DNA of 64,000 nt, taken from contig NZ_JAFBIL020000003.1 of assembly GCF_016809835.1 (NCBI RefSeq), positions 372,001 through 436,000 on the forward strand. The letters are read 5' to 3'. The notes below the pieces were generated by a model. That model was not told the DNA's origin, did not search any database, and worked only from the letters and a program-made list of their open reading frames with translations. Each line of letters opens with the position of its first letter. The stretch's first letter is position 1. The stretch is from Massilia soli. Lineage in GTDB: Bacteria > Pseudomonadota > Gammaproteobacteria > Burkholderiales > Burkholderiaceae_D. This document shows positions 18,392 through 28,277 of the stretch, piece after piece. A program made the position numbers and the translations under genes.

Positions 18392-18622
18392 ATGCCGACA
18401 GTTGTACGCCACAGGAACGTTAACATTGTCGTGCTCGACAGCGGCGAGACCATCGGCGGCCATTGCAAGCCGGGCGACATCGCGATTACCGCGGCGCCCG
18501 ACGGCTGGTGGACCAGTTTCGTTGCCAAGGACGGCGCCGTCGACAGCTACGACCGGCCATACGGCAGCTACAACGAAGCGCTGTGGGCGGCCAAGGCCGC
18601 TGCCGAATTCGGTGTTGATTGA
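18392..18622 (+). CDS. Small hypothetical protein (76 aa)
   Basis: ATG at 18392 preceded by GGGAGG with ideal spacing; an in-frame TTG six codons upstream is less likely. The protein begins MPTVVRHRNVNIVVLDSG, has a central 'GDIAITAAPDGWWTSFVAKDG' and ends 'YNEALWAAKAAAEFGVD'. There is no signal peptide or membrane helix. The alternating hydrophobic N-terminal half and helical C-terminus fit a small alpha/beta domain. I do not recognise the family. Confidence 0.65.
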   Translation: MPTVVRHRNVNIVVLDSGETIGGHCKPGDIAITAAPDGWWTSFVAKDGAVDSYDRPYGSYNEALWAAKAAAEFGVD

Positions 18623-18709
18623 CGTTTTGGCATGATTGGCGCTGGTTGCCAGGCTTTGTCAACACCCAAAATACGACGTTCCCAGCTGTTTGCTTACTCA
18701 TGCACTGCT

Positions 18710-18737
18710 TTGTGCTGGCCTGAAAATGTTCTACGAT
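18710..18737 (+). promoter_or_regulatory. Possible sigma-70 promoter for the yfiR-kinase operon
   Basis: TTGTGC and TACGAT separated by 16 bases, upstream of the 33-codon frame and the YfiR-like gene. Moderate match only. Confidence 0.3.
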
Positions 18738-18744
18738 AGCAAGC

Positions 18745-18846
18745 ATGAGCAATAATCAACCGATCACACTGCCAAATCCGCTTAGGGCGACGGGCCTGCC
18801 TGGCGGGCTGGCCCGGGTGTCCGCCGCGCCGCCGGTGCACGCCTGA
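18745..18846 (+). CDS. Possible short upstream ORF (33 aa)
   Basis: ATG at 18745 opens 33 codons (MSNNQPITLPNPLRATG...) ending in TGA that directly abuts the ATG of the YfiR-like gene (TGAATG). The abutting stop and start suggest translational coupling, but there is no clear ribosome site. The Pro/Leu-rich product has no recognisable features. It may be a leader peptide or chance. Confidence 0.25.
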   Translation: MSNNQPITLPNPLRATGLPGGLARVSAAPPVHA

Positions 18847-19430
18847 ATGCCGGTGTCGCGCCGACCGGCCGTATTGCCGTCGCGCCGCAGCCTGCTGGCG
18901 GGCGCGATGGCGCTTGCCGCCTGTACATTTGTTGTCGTGCCGGTGCGCGCCGACAGCGCCGCGCAGGATATGGAACGCAAGGTCAAGGCGGCATTCTTGT
19001 ACAAGTTCTTGATGTTTGCCGAGTTTCCACCGACCGCGTTTGCCGACCCGGCGGCGCCGATGGTGATCGGGGTGGCGGCCGACGACGCGATGGCGCGCGA
19101 CCTGGCCCAACTCGTTGCTGGGCGCACCGTCAACCGGCGCCCGGTGGTGGTGCGCGCCTTGCGTGAGGATGAAGCGGCCGACGGCCTGCATCTGCTGTTC
19201 GTCGGCGGCAGCGACGCCGCGCGGCTGGCGCGCATCGCGCGTCCCGCGGCGCCATTGCTGATCGTGACCGAGGCCGCCAACGGCTTGCAGCACGGCAGTG
19301 TGATCAATTTCCGGATTGTCGCGGAGCGTGTGCGCTTCGACGTGTCGCTGGAGGCGGCCGACAAAAATAAAATCAAACTCAGTTCGCGCCTGCTGACGGT
19401 GGCGAACCTCGTGCACAAGGGAGCACCGTG

Positions 19431-19431
<1 letters not shown>
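18847..19431 (+). CDS. YfiR family periplasmic protein
   Basis: 194 residues. The N-terminus has a twin-Arg stretch (SRRSLLAG) before a hydrophobic segment ending LAAC, so export is clear though the route (Tat, Sec or lipoprotein) is not. The mature part matches the YfiR/DUF4154 pattern: 'KVKAAFLYKFLMFAEFP' early, 'LLFVGGSD' in the middle, and C-terminal 'INFRIVAERVRFDVSLEAA' and 'IKLSSRLLTVANLV'. YfiR normally restrains the CHASE8 domain of the diguanylate cyclase YfiN. Here the one-base-overlapping downstream gene encodes a CHASE8-like hybrid kinase instead. Confidence 0.88.
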
Positions 19432-21320
<1,889 letters not shown>

Positions 21321-21329
21321 CATGCGACA

Positions 21330-21359
21330 ACGGGAAGCGCAATGCTTCCCGTAAAAAAA
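21330..21359 (+). terminator. Rho-independent terminator of the kinase operon
   Basis: Stem ACGGGAAGC/GCTTCCCGT with a 5-base loop, followed on the plus strand by TAAAAAAAG. The T run is weak in this direction, but placement right after the stop supports it. Confidence 0.5.
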
Positions 21360-21385
21360 GAAACGGAAGCGCGAAGCTTCCGTTT
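21350..21385 (-). terminator. Rho-independent terminator of the PEP-CTERM gene
   Basis: Stem AAACGGAAGC/GCTTCCGTTT (21361-21370, 21376-21385) followed on the minus strand by TTTCTTTTTTTAC. It lies 17 bases after the PEP-CTERM stop. Confidence 0.85.
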
Positions 21386-21402
21386 GAAGGTGAGCGCGCA
21401 GC

Positions 21403-21951
21403 TCAGGCCTCTGGCTTGACCTTGCGGCGGCGGGCCATCCAGCCGACCACACCCAGGCCTGCCAGCATCATGCCGTAGGTTTCTGGCTCTGGGACAGGCT
21501 GCAGCATCACTGCGCCGCCGAAGCTACCCGACGTGTCCGACACCAACGAGCCGCTTACCTGCAGATAGTAGTTACCCAGCGCCAGGCCGTCGGTCGAGAT
21601 GGTCCAGACGTCGTTCATGCCGCTCATCAGCGAGGTGCCGTTGGCGATCAGCGTACCGGCTTCGCTATACACGCCCAGGCCGGTGATGTCGAGGCCGGTG
21701 CTTGCCGAACCGCTGATCGACGAGATGATCGCGTCGAGGTCGTGCGGCACGCTGGTCACCGCGAAGGTGAAGCGGTCCGAGAAGGTGTCACCCATGTTGT
21801 CCATGGCGAAGGAGTCGCCGAAGAACCCGCTACCGTCGAGCAGGGTCAGCGCTTCCGGCGCCTGGCTGATGTCCTCGGCCAGTACGGCGCTTGAGCCGAA
21901 CGATGCGGTGGCAAACACGAGTGCAGCTACCAGTGTCTTAGTCTTTTTCAT
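21403..21951 (-). CDS. FxDxF-type PEP-CTERM sorted protein
   Basis: 182 residues from MKKTKTLVAALVF with GAGGT upstream; the longer frame has no support. Signal peptide to about residue 24. The FxDxF motif (DTFSDRFTFAV) near residue 55 defines the subfamily. The C-terminal sorting tail has VPEPETYGMM, a hydrophobic helix (LAGLGVVGWMA) and a basic end RRRK. Such proteins are recognised by exosortase EpsH/XrtB-type systems tied to exopolysaccharide production. No exosortase gene lies in the window. A 14-bp palindrome lies upstream. Confidence 0.92.
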   Translation of the reverse strand: MKKTKTLVAALVFATASFGSSAVLAEDISQAPEALTLLDGSGFFGDSFAMDNMGDTFSDRFTFAVTSVPHDLDAIISSISGSASTGLDITGLGVYSEAGTLIANGTSLMSGMNDVWTISTDGLALGNYYLQVSGSLVSDTSGSFGGAVMLQPVPEPETYGMMLAGLGVVGWMARRRKVKPEA

Positions 21952-22432
21952 GTGATACCTCATTGAGATACAGCCGCGTCCTGCAGCTTGGTTAATCAAG
22001 AATCGGGGACCTTCAATCTATCAAAGCTCGGTTGCCAATCCGCTTGCGTAGCCGTTTAATTCGTAACAATTGTTACATTTTTCATTTGTAAATTGATTTA
22101 TATTTCACAATTGAACAGGCTATCGCTTCATAGGAGGGCTGCCCCGTATTCGATTTCCGCGATGAACAGATCGAGCGGATTGCCATTGATGCGTAGGCCC
22201 GGTCCTACGTCGAGACGGGGGGCGTTCTGGCGCGGACTTTGATTCTTTGCCGTAATTCCGGCTGCACTTTAAGGTGGCTTTAAGTTCCGCCATGTACTGA
22301 CGGCGCGCAAACGAACGGTTGAGCTAACCGAACATATCGGCTGAATGCGGCAGATGGGAGTTGAATGAGCGCAATTGCCGACAAGACGGGTGTCGGGTGC
22401 GCATTTAAATGCGGGAGGAAAAGCAGAAAAGA
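21952..22432. other. Long AT-rich intergenic region
   Basis: About 480 bases without a credible gene. The first 180 are AT-rich and should hold the PEP-CTERM promoter. A start-less 46-codon frame on the minus strand near 22135-22275 has a natural-looking translation and may be a gene relic. Nothing else is supported. Confidence 0.4.
22063..22076. promoter_or_regulatory. 14-bp perfect palindrome, possible operator
   Basis: GTAACAATTGTTAC, 112 bases upstream of the PEP-CTERM start codon in an AT-rich stretch. The symmetry suits a dimeric regulator. Confidence 0.4.
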
Positions 22433-22463
22433 AAAAAGGCCTGGAGATTTCTCTCCAGGCCTT
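22433..22463 (-). terminator. Terminator of the first tRNA-Arg gene
   Basis: AAGGCCTGGAGA stem with its complement TCTCCAGGCCTT, then T residues on the minus strand; 14 bases after the tRNA. Confidence 0.9.
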
Positions 22464-22476
22464 TCGTCCTGATTCT

Positions 22477-22553
22477 TGGTGCGGCTGGCAGGAATTGAAC
22501 CCACGACCCCTTGGTTCGTAGCCAAGTACTCTATCCAGCTGAGCTACAGCCGC
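22477..22553 (-). tRNA. tRNA-Arg (anticodon ACG), copy 1
   Basis: Minus strand, 77 bases including an encoded CCA. Acceptor GCGGCTG pairs with CAGCCGC. The D arm has AGCTGGATAGAG, the anticodon stem CTTGG/CCAAG holds loop CTACGAA with anticodon ACG, and the T arm is GTGGG TTCAATT CCTGC. A34 would be deaminated to inosine by TadA to read CGU, CGC and CGA. Confidence 0.97.
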
Positions 22554-22630
22554 CGAAGACAAGATTATAGCAGCAGTTTCGAAAATATCAAAGGGCAAGT
22601 CGGCAGGCGCTTTTTGGCGGTTTGTTTTTG

Positions 22631-22763
22631 CGTTTCGTTGGGGCTCAGGTGCGGCATTGGGATACCGGCCCTAGCGCAATGAGGCATCCGATCGGTGGCG
22701 GGGAGGGCGGTGGCAGGAGGTATCGACGAGTCCGTGTCCGCATGCCGCACCTGACCCGAAACG
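22631..22763. repeat. 133-bp inverted-repeat element between the tRNA genes
   Basis: Arms CGTTTCG (22631-22637) plus TCAGGTGCGGCAT (22645-22657) are matched inversely by ATGCCGCACCTGA (22742-22754) plus CGAAACG (22757-22763). No coding content is seen inside. It may be a small non-autonomous mobile element or simply a folding intergenic RNA. Confidence 0.5.
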
Positions 22764-22800
22764 AGCAGGCGCTGACTTCATGCGAATCGGATCTGGAAAA

Positions 22801-22835
22801 GAAAAAAGGCCTGGAGATTTCTCTCCAGGCCTTTT
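22801..22835 (-). terminator. Terminator of the second tRNA-Arg gene
   Basis: Same stem as at 22433-22463 (AAGGCCTGGAGA and its complement), 11 bases after the second tRNA. Confidence 0.9.
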
Positions 22836-22845
22836 AACCTGATTC

Positions 22846-22922
22846 TGGTGCGGCTGGCAGGAATTGAACCCACGACCCCTTGGTTCGTAGCCAAGTACTC
22901 TATCCAGCTGAGCTACAGCCGC
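22846..22922 (-). tRNA. tRNA-Arg (anticodon ACG), copy 2
   Basis: Identical in sequence to copy 1 over the 77 bases read, including the encoded CCA, with the same terminator downstream. The gene and terminator were evidently duplicated together. Confidence 0.97.
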
Positions 22923-23156
22923 GAAGGCAAGCATTGTAGCAGCTTCGTTTTATTTGCGGAAGTTTTAATTTCTACTTCAACACTTAAACTTGGTTGCCCT
23001 TCGGGCTTGCGCGTCCGAAGAAGCAGCATTGTAGGGGGCGCTGGGCGGTTTGTCCAGAGGCGGCGCCAAAAGACTGCTTTTGATTATTGATAATATTGTC
23101 CGCTCATCTGTTAGATTACAGGCAAGCCGCTCAACAACCAGCTTCGGGGACCCCGC

Positions 23157-24317
23157 ATGACCATCATTACTACCATTGAAGACTTGCGTGTACTTGCCAA
23201 AAAACGTGTGCCGCGCATGTTCTACGATTACGCAGACGCGGGCTCGTGGACCGAATCGACCTACCGCGCCAATACCGAGGACTTCGCGAAGATCAAGTTC
23301 CGCCAGCGCGTCGCCGTCAACCTGGCCAACCGCAGCACCGTCAGCGAGATGATCGGCGAGAGCGTGTCGATGCCGGTCGCACTGGCGCCCACAGGCCTGA
23401 CCGGCATGCAGCATGCCGACGGCGAGATCCTGGCGGCACGCGCGGCCGAGAAGTTCGGCGTTCCGTTTACCTTGTCGACGATGAGCATCTGCTCGATCGA
23501 AGACGTGGCTGCCAATACCACCCGGCCATTCTGGTTCCAGCTGTATGTCATGCGCGACCGCGCCTTCATCGAACGCCTGATCGAGCGCGCGCGCGCGGCG
23601 CGCTGCTCGGCGCTGGTGCTGACGCTCGACTTGCAGGTGCTCGGCCAGCGCCACAAGGACATCCGCAACGGCATGACCGCGCCGCCGAAAATGACGGTGG
23701 CGAATATCCTCAACCTGATGACCAAGCCGCGCTGGGTGATGGGCATCCTGGGTACCCAGCGCCGCGGATTCGGCAATATCGTCGGCCATGCCAGCGACGT
23801 GTCGGACATGTCGTCGCTGTCGTCCTGGACCTCGCAGCAGTTCGATCCGGCGCTGTCCTGGGACGATGTCGAGTGGATCAAGCGGCGCTGGGGCGGAAAA
23901 CTGATCATCAAGGGCATCATGGACCCGGAAGACGCGCGCCTGGCCGCCGATTCGGGCGCCGACGCGCTGATCGTGTCGAACCACGGCGGACGCCAGCTCG
24001 ATGGCGCGCAGTCCAGCATCGAGGCCTTGCCGGCGATTGTCGATGAAGTCGGCCAGCGCATCGAGGTACACATGGACGGCGGCATCCGCTCGGGACAGGA
24101 CGTGATCCGCGCGCTGGCGCTGGGCGCCAAAGGCGTCTACATCGGCCGCCCGTTCCTGTACGGGCTGGGGGCGATGGGCGAGCAGGGCGTGACCAGATGC
24201 CTGGAGATCATCCGCAATGAACTCGACCTGACAATGGCCTTCTGCGGGCTGCGCGACGTCCGCCAGGTCGACAAGAAGATCCTGCTGCCATCCAGCTGCC
24301 CGCCGGGGCGCGGCTAA
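23157..24317 (+). CDS. lldD: FMN-dependent L-lactate dehydrogenase
   Basis: 386 residues, the usual length for LldD and other FMN alpha-hydroxy-acid oxidases. Visible landmarks are the N-terminal 'RVPRMFYDYADAGSWTE', the flavin-binding 'LAPTGLTGMQHADGE', LVLTLDLQVLGQRHKD in place of the substrate loop, the catalytic base in 'DALIVSNHGGRQLDGA' (His of NHGGR), and 'HMDGGIRSGQDVIRALALGAKGVYIGRPF'-type phosphate-binding elements. It oxidises L-lactate to pyruvate and passes electrons to quinone at the inner membrane. Closely related mandelate or glycolate enzymes cannot be excluded. It runs convergent to the 2-hydroxyacid dehydrogenase, with only nine bases between stops. Confidence 0.88.
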   Translation: MTIITTIEDLRVLAKKRVPRMFYDYADAGSWTESTYRANTEDFAKIKFRQRVAVNLANRSTVSEMIGESVSMPVALAPTGLTGMQHADGEILAARAAEKFGVPFTLSTMSICSIEDVAANTTRPFWFQLYVMRDRAFIERLIERARAARCSALVLTLDLQVLGQRHKDIRNGMTAPPKMTVANILNLMTKPRWVMGILGTQRRGFGNIVGHASDVSDMSSLSSWTSQQFDPALSWDDVEWIKRRWGGKLIIKGIMDPEDARLAADSGADALIVSNHGGRQLDGAQSSIEALPAIVDEVGQRIEVHMDGGIRSGQDVIRALALGAKGVYIGRPFLYGLGAMGEQGVTRCLEIIRNELDLTMAFCGLRDVRQVDKKILLPSSCPPGRG

Positions 24318-24326
24318 GGCGCCGGC

Positions 24327-25271
24327 CTAGACCACGTTGGTGGGCTGGCCCTGGACGAAGGCTTCCAGGTTATCGACCAGCATATCGGCCAGCGTTTGCA
24401 TGGCGCCCGCGCTGGCCCACGCCACGTGCGGCGTGAGGATGAAGTTGGGCTGGTCGATGCCCAGCAGCGGGTTGTCCGCACTCGGCGGCTCCTTGCTCAG
24501 CACATCGAAGCCGGCGCCGCCGATCACGCCGCCGCGCAGCGCCTCGGCCAGCGCCGCCTCGTTGACCAGGCCACCGCGGGCGGTGTTGATCAGCAGGGCC
24601 GTTGGCTTCATCGTCGCCAGCTCCGCCGCGCCGATCATGTTGCGGGTCTGGTCGTTCAGCGGCAGGTGCAGGCTGACCACATCGCAGCTGCTCAGCAGCT
24701 CGGCCAGCGGCAGCACCGTCACGCCAGGGTCCTCGACCGGCGAGCGCGAGGTCACGCAGACCTCCATGCCGAAGGCGCGCGCGAGGAGCGCCACCTTGTG
24801 TCCCAGCGCGCCGAAACCGACGATGCCGATCCGGCTGCCGGCCAGGTCGCCGATCGGATGGTCGAGCAGGCAGAAGCGCTCTTGCGCCTGCCAGCGCCCG
24901 GCCGCCACATCGGCGCTGTAGGCCAGCAGGTTGCGGCGCAGCGCGAGGATCAGCGTGAACACATGCTCGGGGACCGATACCAGCGAGTAGTTCCGTATGT
25001 TCGAGACGACGATGCCGCGCGCGCGGCAGGCCGCCAGGTCGATGTTGTCGGTACCGGTCGCCGCGGCGGCGACCATCTTCAGGGCGGGGAGCTGTTCGAT
25101 ATCGGCGGCCCGCAACGGCACCTTGTTGGTGATGGCGATGGTCGCATCCTTCAGCCTTGCCACCACATCGGCCGGGGTGGTGCCGGGATGGTCAGTCCAA
25201 TCGTGCTCAAAGGACGGGCGGCGCACTGTGGCGTCAAGGCTGTCACGGTCGAGAAAGACGATTTTTTGCAT
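24327..25271 (-). CDS. D-2-hydroxyacid dehydrogenase
   Basis: 314 residues from MQKIVFLDRDSLD with AGAGG upstream. The frame extends further without a ribosome site and into the upstream region of ligD. NAD-binding motif GIVGFGALGHKVALLARAFG near residue 145. Catalytic Arg in LINTARGGLVNEAAL, Glu in 'FDVLSKEPP', and His in 'NFILTPHVAWAS'. Members reduce hydroxypyruvate, glyoxylate or other 2-keto acids; the exact substrate is not readable. Being next to lldD it may belong to 2-hydroxyacid metabolism. Confidence 0.9.
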   Translation of the reverse strand: MQKIVFLDRDSLDATVRRPSFEHDWTDHPGTTPADVVARLKDATIAITNKVPLRAADIEQLPALKMVAAAATGTDNIDLAACRARGIVVSNIRNYSLVSVPEHVFTLILALRRNLLAYSADVAAGRWQAQERFCLLDHPIGDLAGSRIGIVGFGALGHKVALLARAFGMEVCVTSRSPVEDPGVTVLPLAELLSSCDVVSLHLPLNDQTRNMIGAAELATMKPTALLINTARGGLVNEAALAEALRGGVIGGAGFDVLSKEPPSADNPLLGIDQPNFILTPHVAWASAGAMQTLADMLVDNLEAFVQGQPTNVV

Positions 25272-25425
25272 GTGGCCTCTGCCAGTTGGGTTATCGATGC
25301 GCGCAGTCGATTGTAGACCAACTCGGCGGCGCTGGCGCGCCGCCATCTGCACACCGTTAGTTAACGAACAGTTTTCCACGCGGGCGCCTCGTAGACTCGG
25401 CATTACCCCAATCATAAGGCAGGCC

Positions 25426-27987
25426 ATGGCGACGACCGATCCGCTCAAGGTGTACAAGGCAAAGCGTAACTTTGCGATCACCTCCGAACCGGCCGAGGGC
25501 GGCGCTGCGGGCGTTGGCGAACTGAGCTTTGTGATCCAGAAGCACTGGGCCAGCCGGCTGCACTACGATTTCCGCCTGGAACTCGACGGCACGATGAAAA
25601 GCTGGGCGGTGCCAAAGGGGCCGAGCTACGACACCAAGGACAAGCGGATGGCGGTCCATGTCGAGGACCATCCGATCTCGTACGCCGACTTCGAAGGCAC
25701 GATCCCCGAGAAGCAATACGGCGCCGGCAAGGTCATCATCTGGGACAAGGGTACATGGGAGCCGCTGGGCGACCCGCGTGAAGGCTACCAAAGCGGCAAC
25801 CTCAAATTTGAAATGCACGGCCACAAAATGCACGGCAAGTGGGTGCTGGTGCGGATGAAGGGGAAAGGCGAGAAGCAGGAGCCCTGGCTGCTGATCAAGG
25901 AAAAGGACGACTACGCGCGCCCCGCGGCCGAATTCTCCGTGGTCGATGAGATGCCCGACAGCGTCAGGTCGCTGCCGATGCCGGGCCAGGCCAAGGCGAA
26001 GGGTAAAGCCACATCAAAGGCGAAACCCGCGGCGGCCCCGGCGAAGGCGGCCAAGGCGGCCAAGGCGGCCAAGGTGCCACCCGAAGCCGTCAAGGCCGGC
26101 CTGCCCGCGACCCTGTCGCCCGAGCTGGCGACCCTGGTCGACAGTCCGCCATCGACGCCGGAAGACTGGATCTTTGAAATCAAGTTCGATGGCTACCGGC
26201 TGCTGGCGCGGGTTGAAGGGAAACAGGTCAAGCTATTCACGCGCAACCAGAACGACTGGACCCACAAGCTGCGCAAGCTTGAACAAGGCCTCGCGGCCAT
26301 GAAGCTGCCGGACGGCTGGTATGACGGCGAGATCGTGGTTCACGACGACAGCGGCAAACCCGATTTCGGCCTGCTGCAGCAGGCGTTCGACGGCGCCGAT
26401 ACAGCCGAGATTGTGTATTTCGTGTTCGACGCACCGTACTGCAACGGCTACGACCTGCGCGAGGTGCCGCTCGAAACGCGCCGTGCGATGCTCAAGCGCG
26501 TGCTCGCCAAAGCGCCCTCCGGGATGGTCCGCTTCAGCGAAGAATTTGGCAACGACCCGCACGAGCTGGTGGTCGCCGCGTGCAAGATGGGCCTCGAGGG
26601 CGTGATCGGCAAGCGGCGCGATTCGCGCTATGTCGAACGGCGTTCGCCAGAATGGATCAAGCTCAAATGCGGCCAGCGCCAGGAGTTCGTCATCGGCGGC
26701 TACACCGACCCGCAAGGCTCGCGCACCGGCATCGGCTCGCTGCTGCTCGGTGTGCACGACGAGGGCGGCGTGCTGCGCTATGCCGGCAATGTCGGCAGCG
26801 GGTTCAATGAGGCGACCTTGCGCGAACTGAAAAAGAAGCTCACCGCGCTCGGCTCGGACGACAGCCCGTTTCCGCCGCAAGCGGTGGCGGGGCGCAAACC
26901 GCACTGGGTCAAGCCGGCGCTGATCGCGGAGGTCAGCTTTGCCGAATGGACCAAGACCGGCTCGGTGCGGCACGCCGTGTTCCATGGCCTGCGCGACGAC
27001 AAGCCAGCCAGGGGCATCAAGCGCGAGAAGGCCAAGCACATGGAGGACGCGATGGCGACAGCAGGCAAGGCAGGCGAACCGGCGGCGCCGCAAGGCAAGC
27101 TGCCCGACAGCCTGAAGGTGACCAACCCGGACCGCCTCATCGATGCGCAAAGCGGCACCACCAAGATAGAGCTGGTGCGCTATTACGCGCTGGTGGGCGA
27201 GCTGATGATCGAGCACCTCAAGGGCAGGCCGGTGTCGCTGGTGCGCGCGCCTGCGGGCGTGGGCGGAGAGCTGTTCTTCCAGAAGCACGCCGACATCGGC
27301 AAGCTGCCCGGTATCAAGCAAATGAACCAGGCGCTCGACCCCGACCATCCACCGATGCTGGAAGTAGGCAGCGTGCAGGGCATCCTCTCGGCCGCCCAAT
27401 GGAACGTGGTTGAATTCCACACGCAGAACGCGACCGGCAAAGGCTACGAGGCGCCGAACCGGATGGTGTTCGACCTCGACCCCGGCGAGGGCGTGGAGTG
27501 GGAGACGATGCAGGAGGCGGCGACGCTGATGCACGCCTTCCTCGACGAGCTCGGGCTGCCCAACTTCCTCAAGACCAGCGGCGGCAAGGGGCTGCACGTG
27601 GTGGTGCCGGTCAAGGGCGGCAAGGACTGGGACACGGTGAAGGACTTTTCGCAGGCGATCGTGCAGCACATGGCGATGACCTTGCCGGACCGGTTCGCGT
27701 TCAAGAGCGGGCCGCGCAACCGGGTCGGCAAGATATTCATCGATTATCTGCGCAATGGGCGCGGGGCGACGACGGCGTGCGCGTGGTCGGCGCGGGTCAG
27801 GCCGGGGCTGGGTATTTCAGTGCCGCTGGCGTGGGATGAACTGGCCGCGATCAAGGCCGGGGATCAGTGGACTGTGAAGAACGCGCACACCAGGCTCGAT
27901 CGCGGCAATGCGCCGTGGGAGGGGTATGCGAAAAGTGCGAAGACCTTGACGGCGGCGATGAAGCAGTTGGGGTACAAGCCGGCGTGA
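25426..27987 (+). CDS. ligD: DNA ligase D (NHEJ)
   Basis: 853 residues from MATTDPLKVYK; a much longer open frame upstream overlaps the neighbouring gene and is spurious. The order is: phosphoesterase domain (about 10-160; 'FVIQKHWASRLHYDFRLE', 'WAVPKGPS'), an Ala/Lys-rich linker (about 185-220), an ATP-dependent ligase domain with catalytic Lys253 in FEIKFDGYRLLA and an OB fold, and a primase-polymerase domain (about 565-850) with metal Asp683 and Asp685 in FDLDPGEG and 'TSGGKGLHVVVPV'. It repairs double-strand breaks with Ku, whose gene faces it on the other strand. PE-Lig-Pol order is usual for proteobacterial LigD. Confidence 0.96.
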   Translation: MATTDPLKVYKAKRNFAITSEPAEGGAAGVGELSFVIQKHWASRLHYDFRLELDGTMKSWAVPKGPSYDTKDKRMAVHVEDHPISYADFEGTIPEKQYGAGKVIIWDKGTWEPLGDPREGYQSGNLKFEMHGHKMHGKWVLVRMKGKGEKQEPWLLIKEKDDYARPAAEFSVVDEMPDSVRSLPMPGQAKAKGKATSKAKPAAAPAKAAKAAKAAKVPPEAVKAGLPATLSPELATLVDSPPSTPEDWIFEIKFDGYRLLARVEGKQVKLFTRNQNDWTHKLRKLEQGLAAMKLPDGWYDGEIVVHDDSGKPDFGLLQQAFDGADTAEIVYFVFDAPYCNGYDLREVPLETRRAMLKRVLAKAPSGMVRFSEEFGNDPHELVVAACKMGLEGVIGKRRDSRYVERRSPEWIKLKCGQRQEFVIGGYTDPQGSRTGIGSLLLGVHDEGGVLRYAGNVGSGFNEATLRELKKKLTALGSDDSPFPPQAVAGRKPHWVKPALIAEVSFAEWTKTGSVRHAVFHGLRDDKPARGIKREKAKHMEDAMATAGKAGEPAAPQGKLPDSLKVTNPDRLIDAQSGTTKIELVRYYALVGELMIEHLKGRPVSLVRAPAGVGGELFFQKHADIGKLPGIKQMNQALDPDHPPMLEVGSVQGILSAAQWNVVEFHTQNATGKGYEAPNRMVFDLDPGEGVEWETMQEAATLMHAFLDELGLPNFLKTSGGKGLHVVVPVKGGKDWDTVKDFSQAIVQHMAMTLPDRFAFKSGPRNRVGKIFIDYLRNGRGATTACAWSARVRPGLGISVPLAWDELAAIKAGDQWTVKNAHTRLDRGNAPWEGYAKSAKTLTAAMKQLGYKPA

Positions 27988-28023
27988 TGCGGGCTAAAAA
28001 AGGCAGACAAGCGCCTCTGCCGG

Positions 28024-28269
28024 CTAGCCCTTTGCCCCATGCTCGTTTTTGAAGATCCCCCGCACATTCAACGCCATCAGCCCGGCATTCAATGCAATCA
28101 GCGCCCACGCCTCTTCGCCCCACCCCCAGGCGATCCACATCAGGTTTCCGGCAATGAGCAGCCCGAACGCCCACATGCGCTTTTCGGGCTTCTGCGATGC
28201 GAGCAAATAAGCGGCCGCCAGGCTGATCGCCATGGCGGGCCATTCCAGCAGCGCGAAAAATTCTTCCAT
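28024..28269 (-). CDS. Small membrane protein in the ku operon (81 aa)
   Basis: 81 residues with three hydrophobic helices (about 10-24, 33-49, 55-70) separated by short charged turns (SQKPEKR; 'WGWGEEAW'). The start has AAGGAC upstream, inside the end of ku, which stops eight bases earlier, so it should be translated from the ku transcript. No family is recognised. A membrane protein as an NHEJ operon partner is unexpected, and it may simply ride on read-through. Confidence 0.7.
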   Translation of the reverse strand: MEEFFALLEWPAMAISLAAAYLLASQKPEKRMWAFGLLIAGNLMWIAWGWGEEAWALIALNAGLMALNVRGIFKNEHGAKG

Positions 28270-28277
28270 CCAGGTCC

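Noticed and set aside
21952-22100. Sigma-54 promoter for the PEP-CTERM gene
   Set aside because: TTGGCAACCGAGCTTTG on the minus strand has the GG element but not the GC element at the required spacing.
22131-22275. Minus-strand frame with natural-looking translation (RLDVGPGLRINGNPLDLF, then IAEIEYGAALL)
   Set aside because: It has no start codon, is only about 46 codons after an in-frame stop, and matches no family I know. It may be a gene relic, but support is too thin to call.
24997-25425. N-terminal extension of ligD into the hydroxyacid dehydrogenase gene
   Set aside because: The LigD family begins near MATTDPLKVYK. The extra 143 residues are antisense to a real gene.
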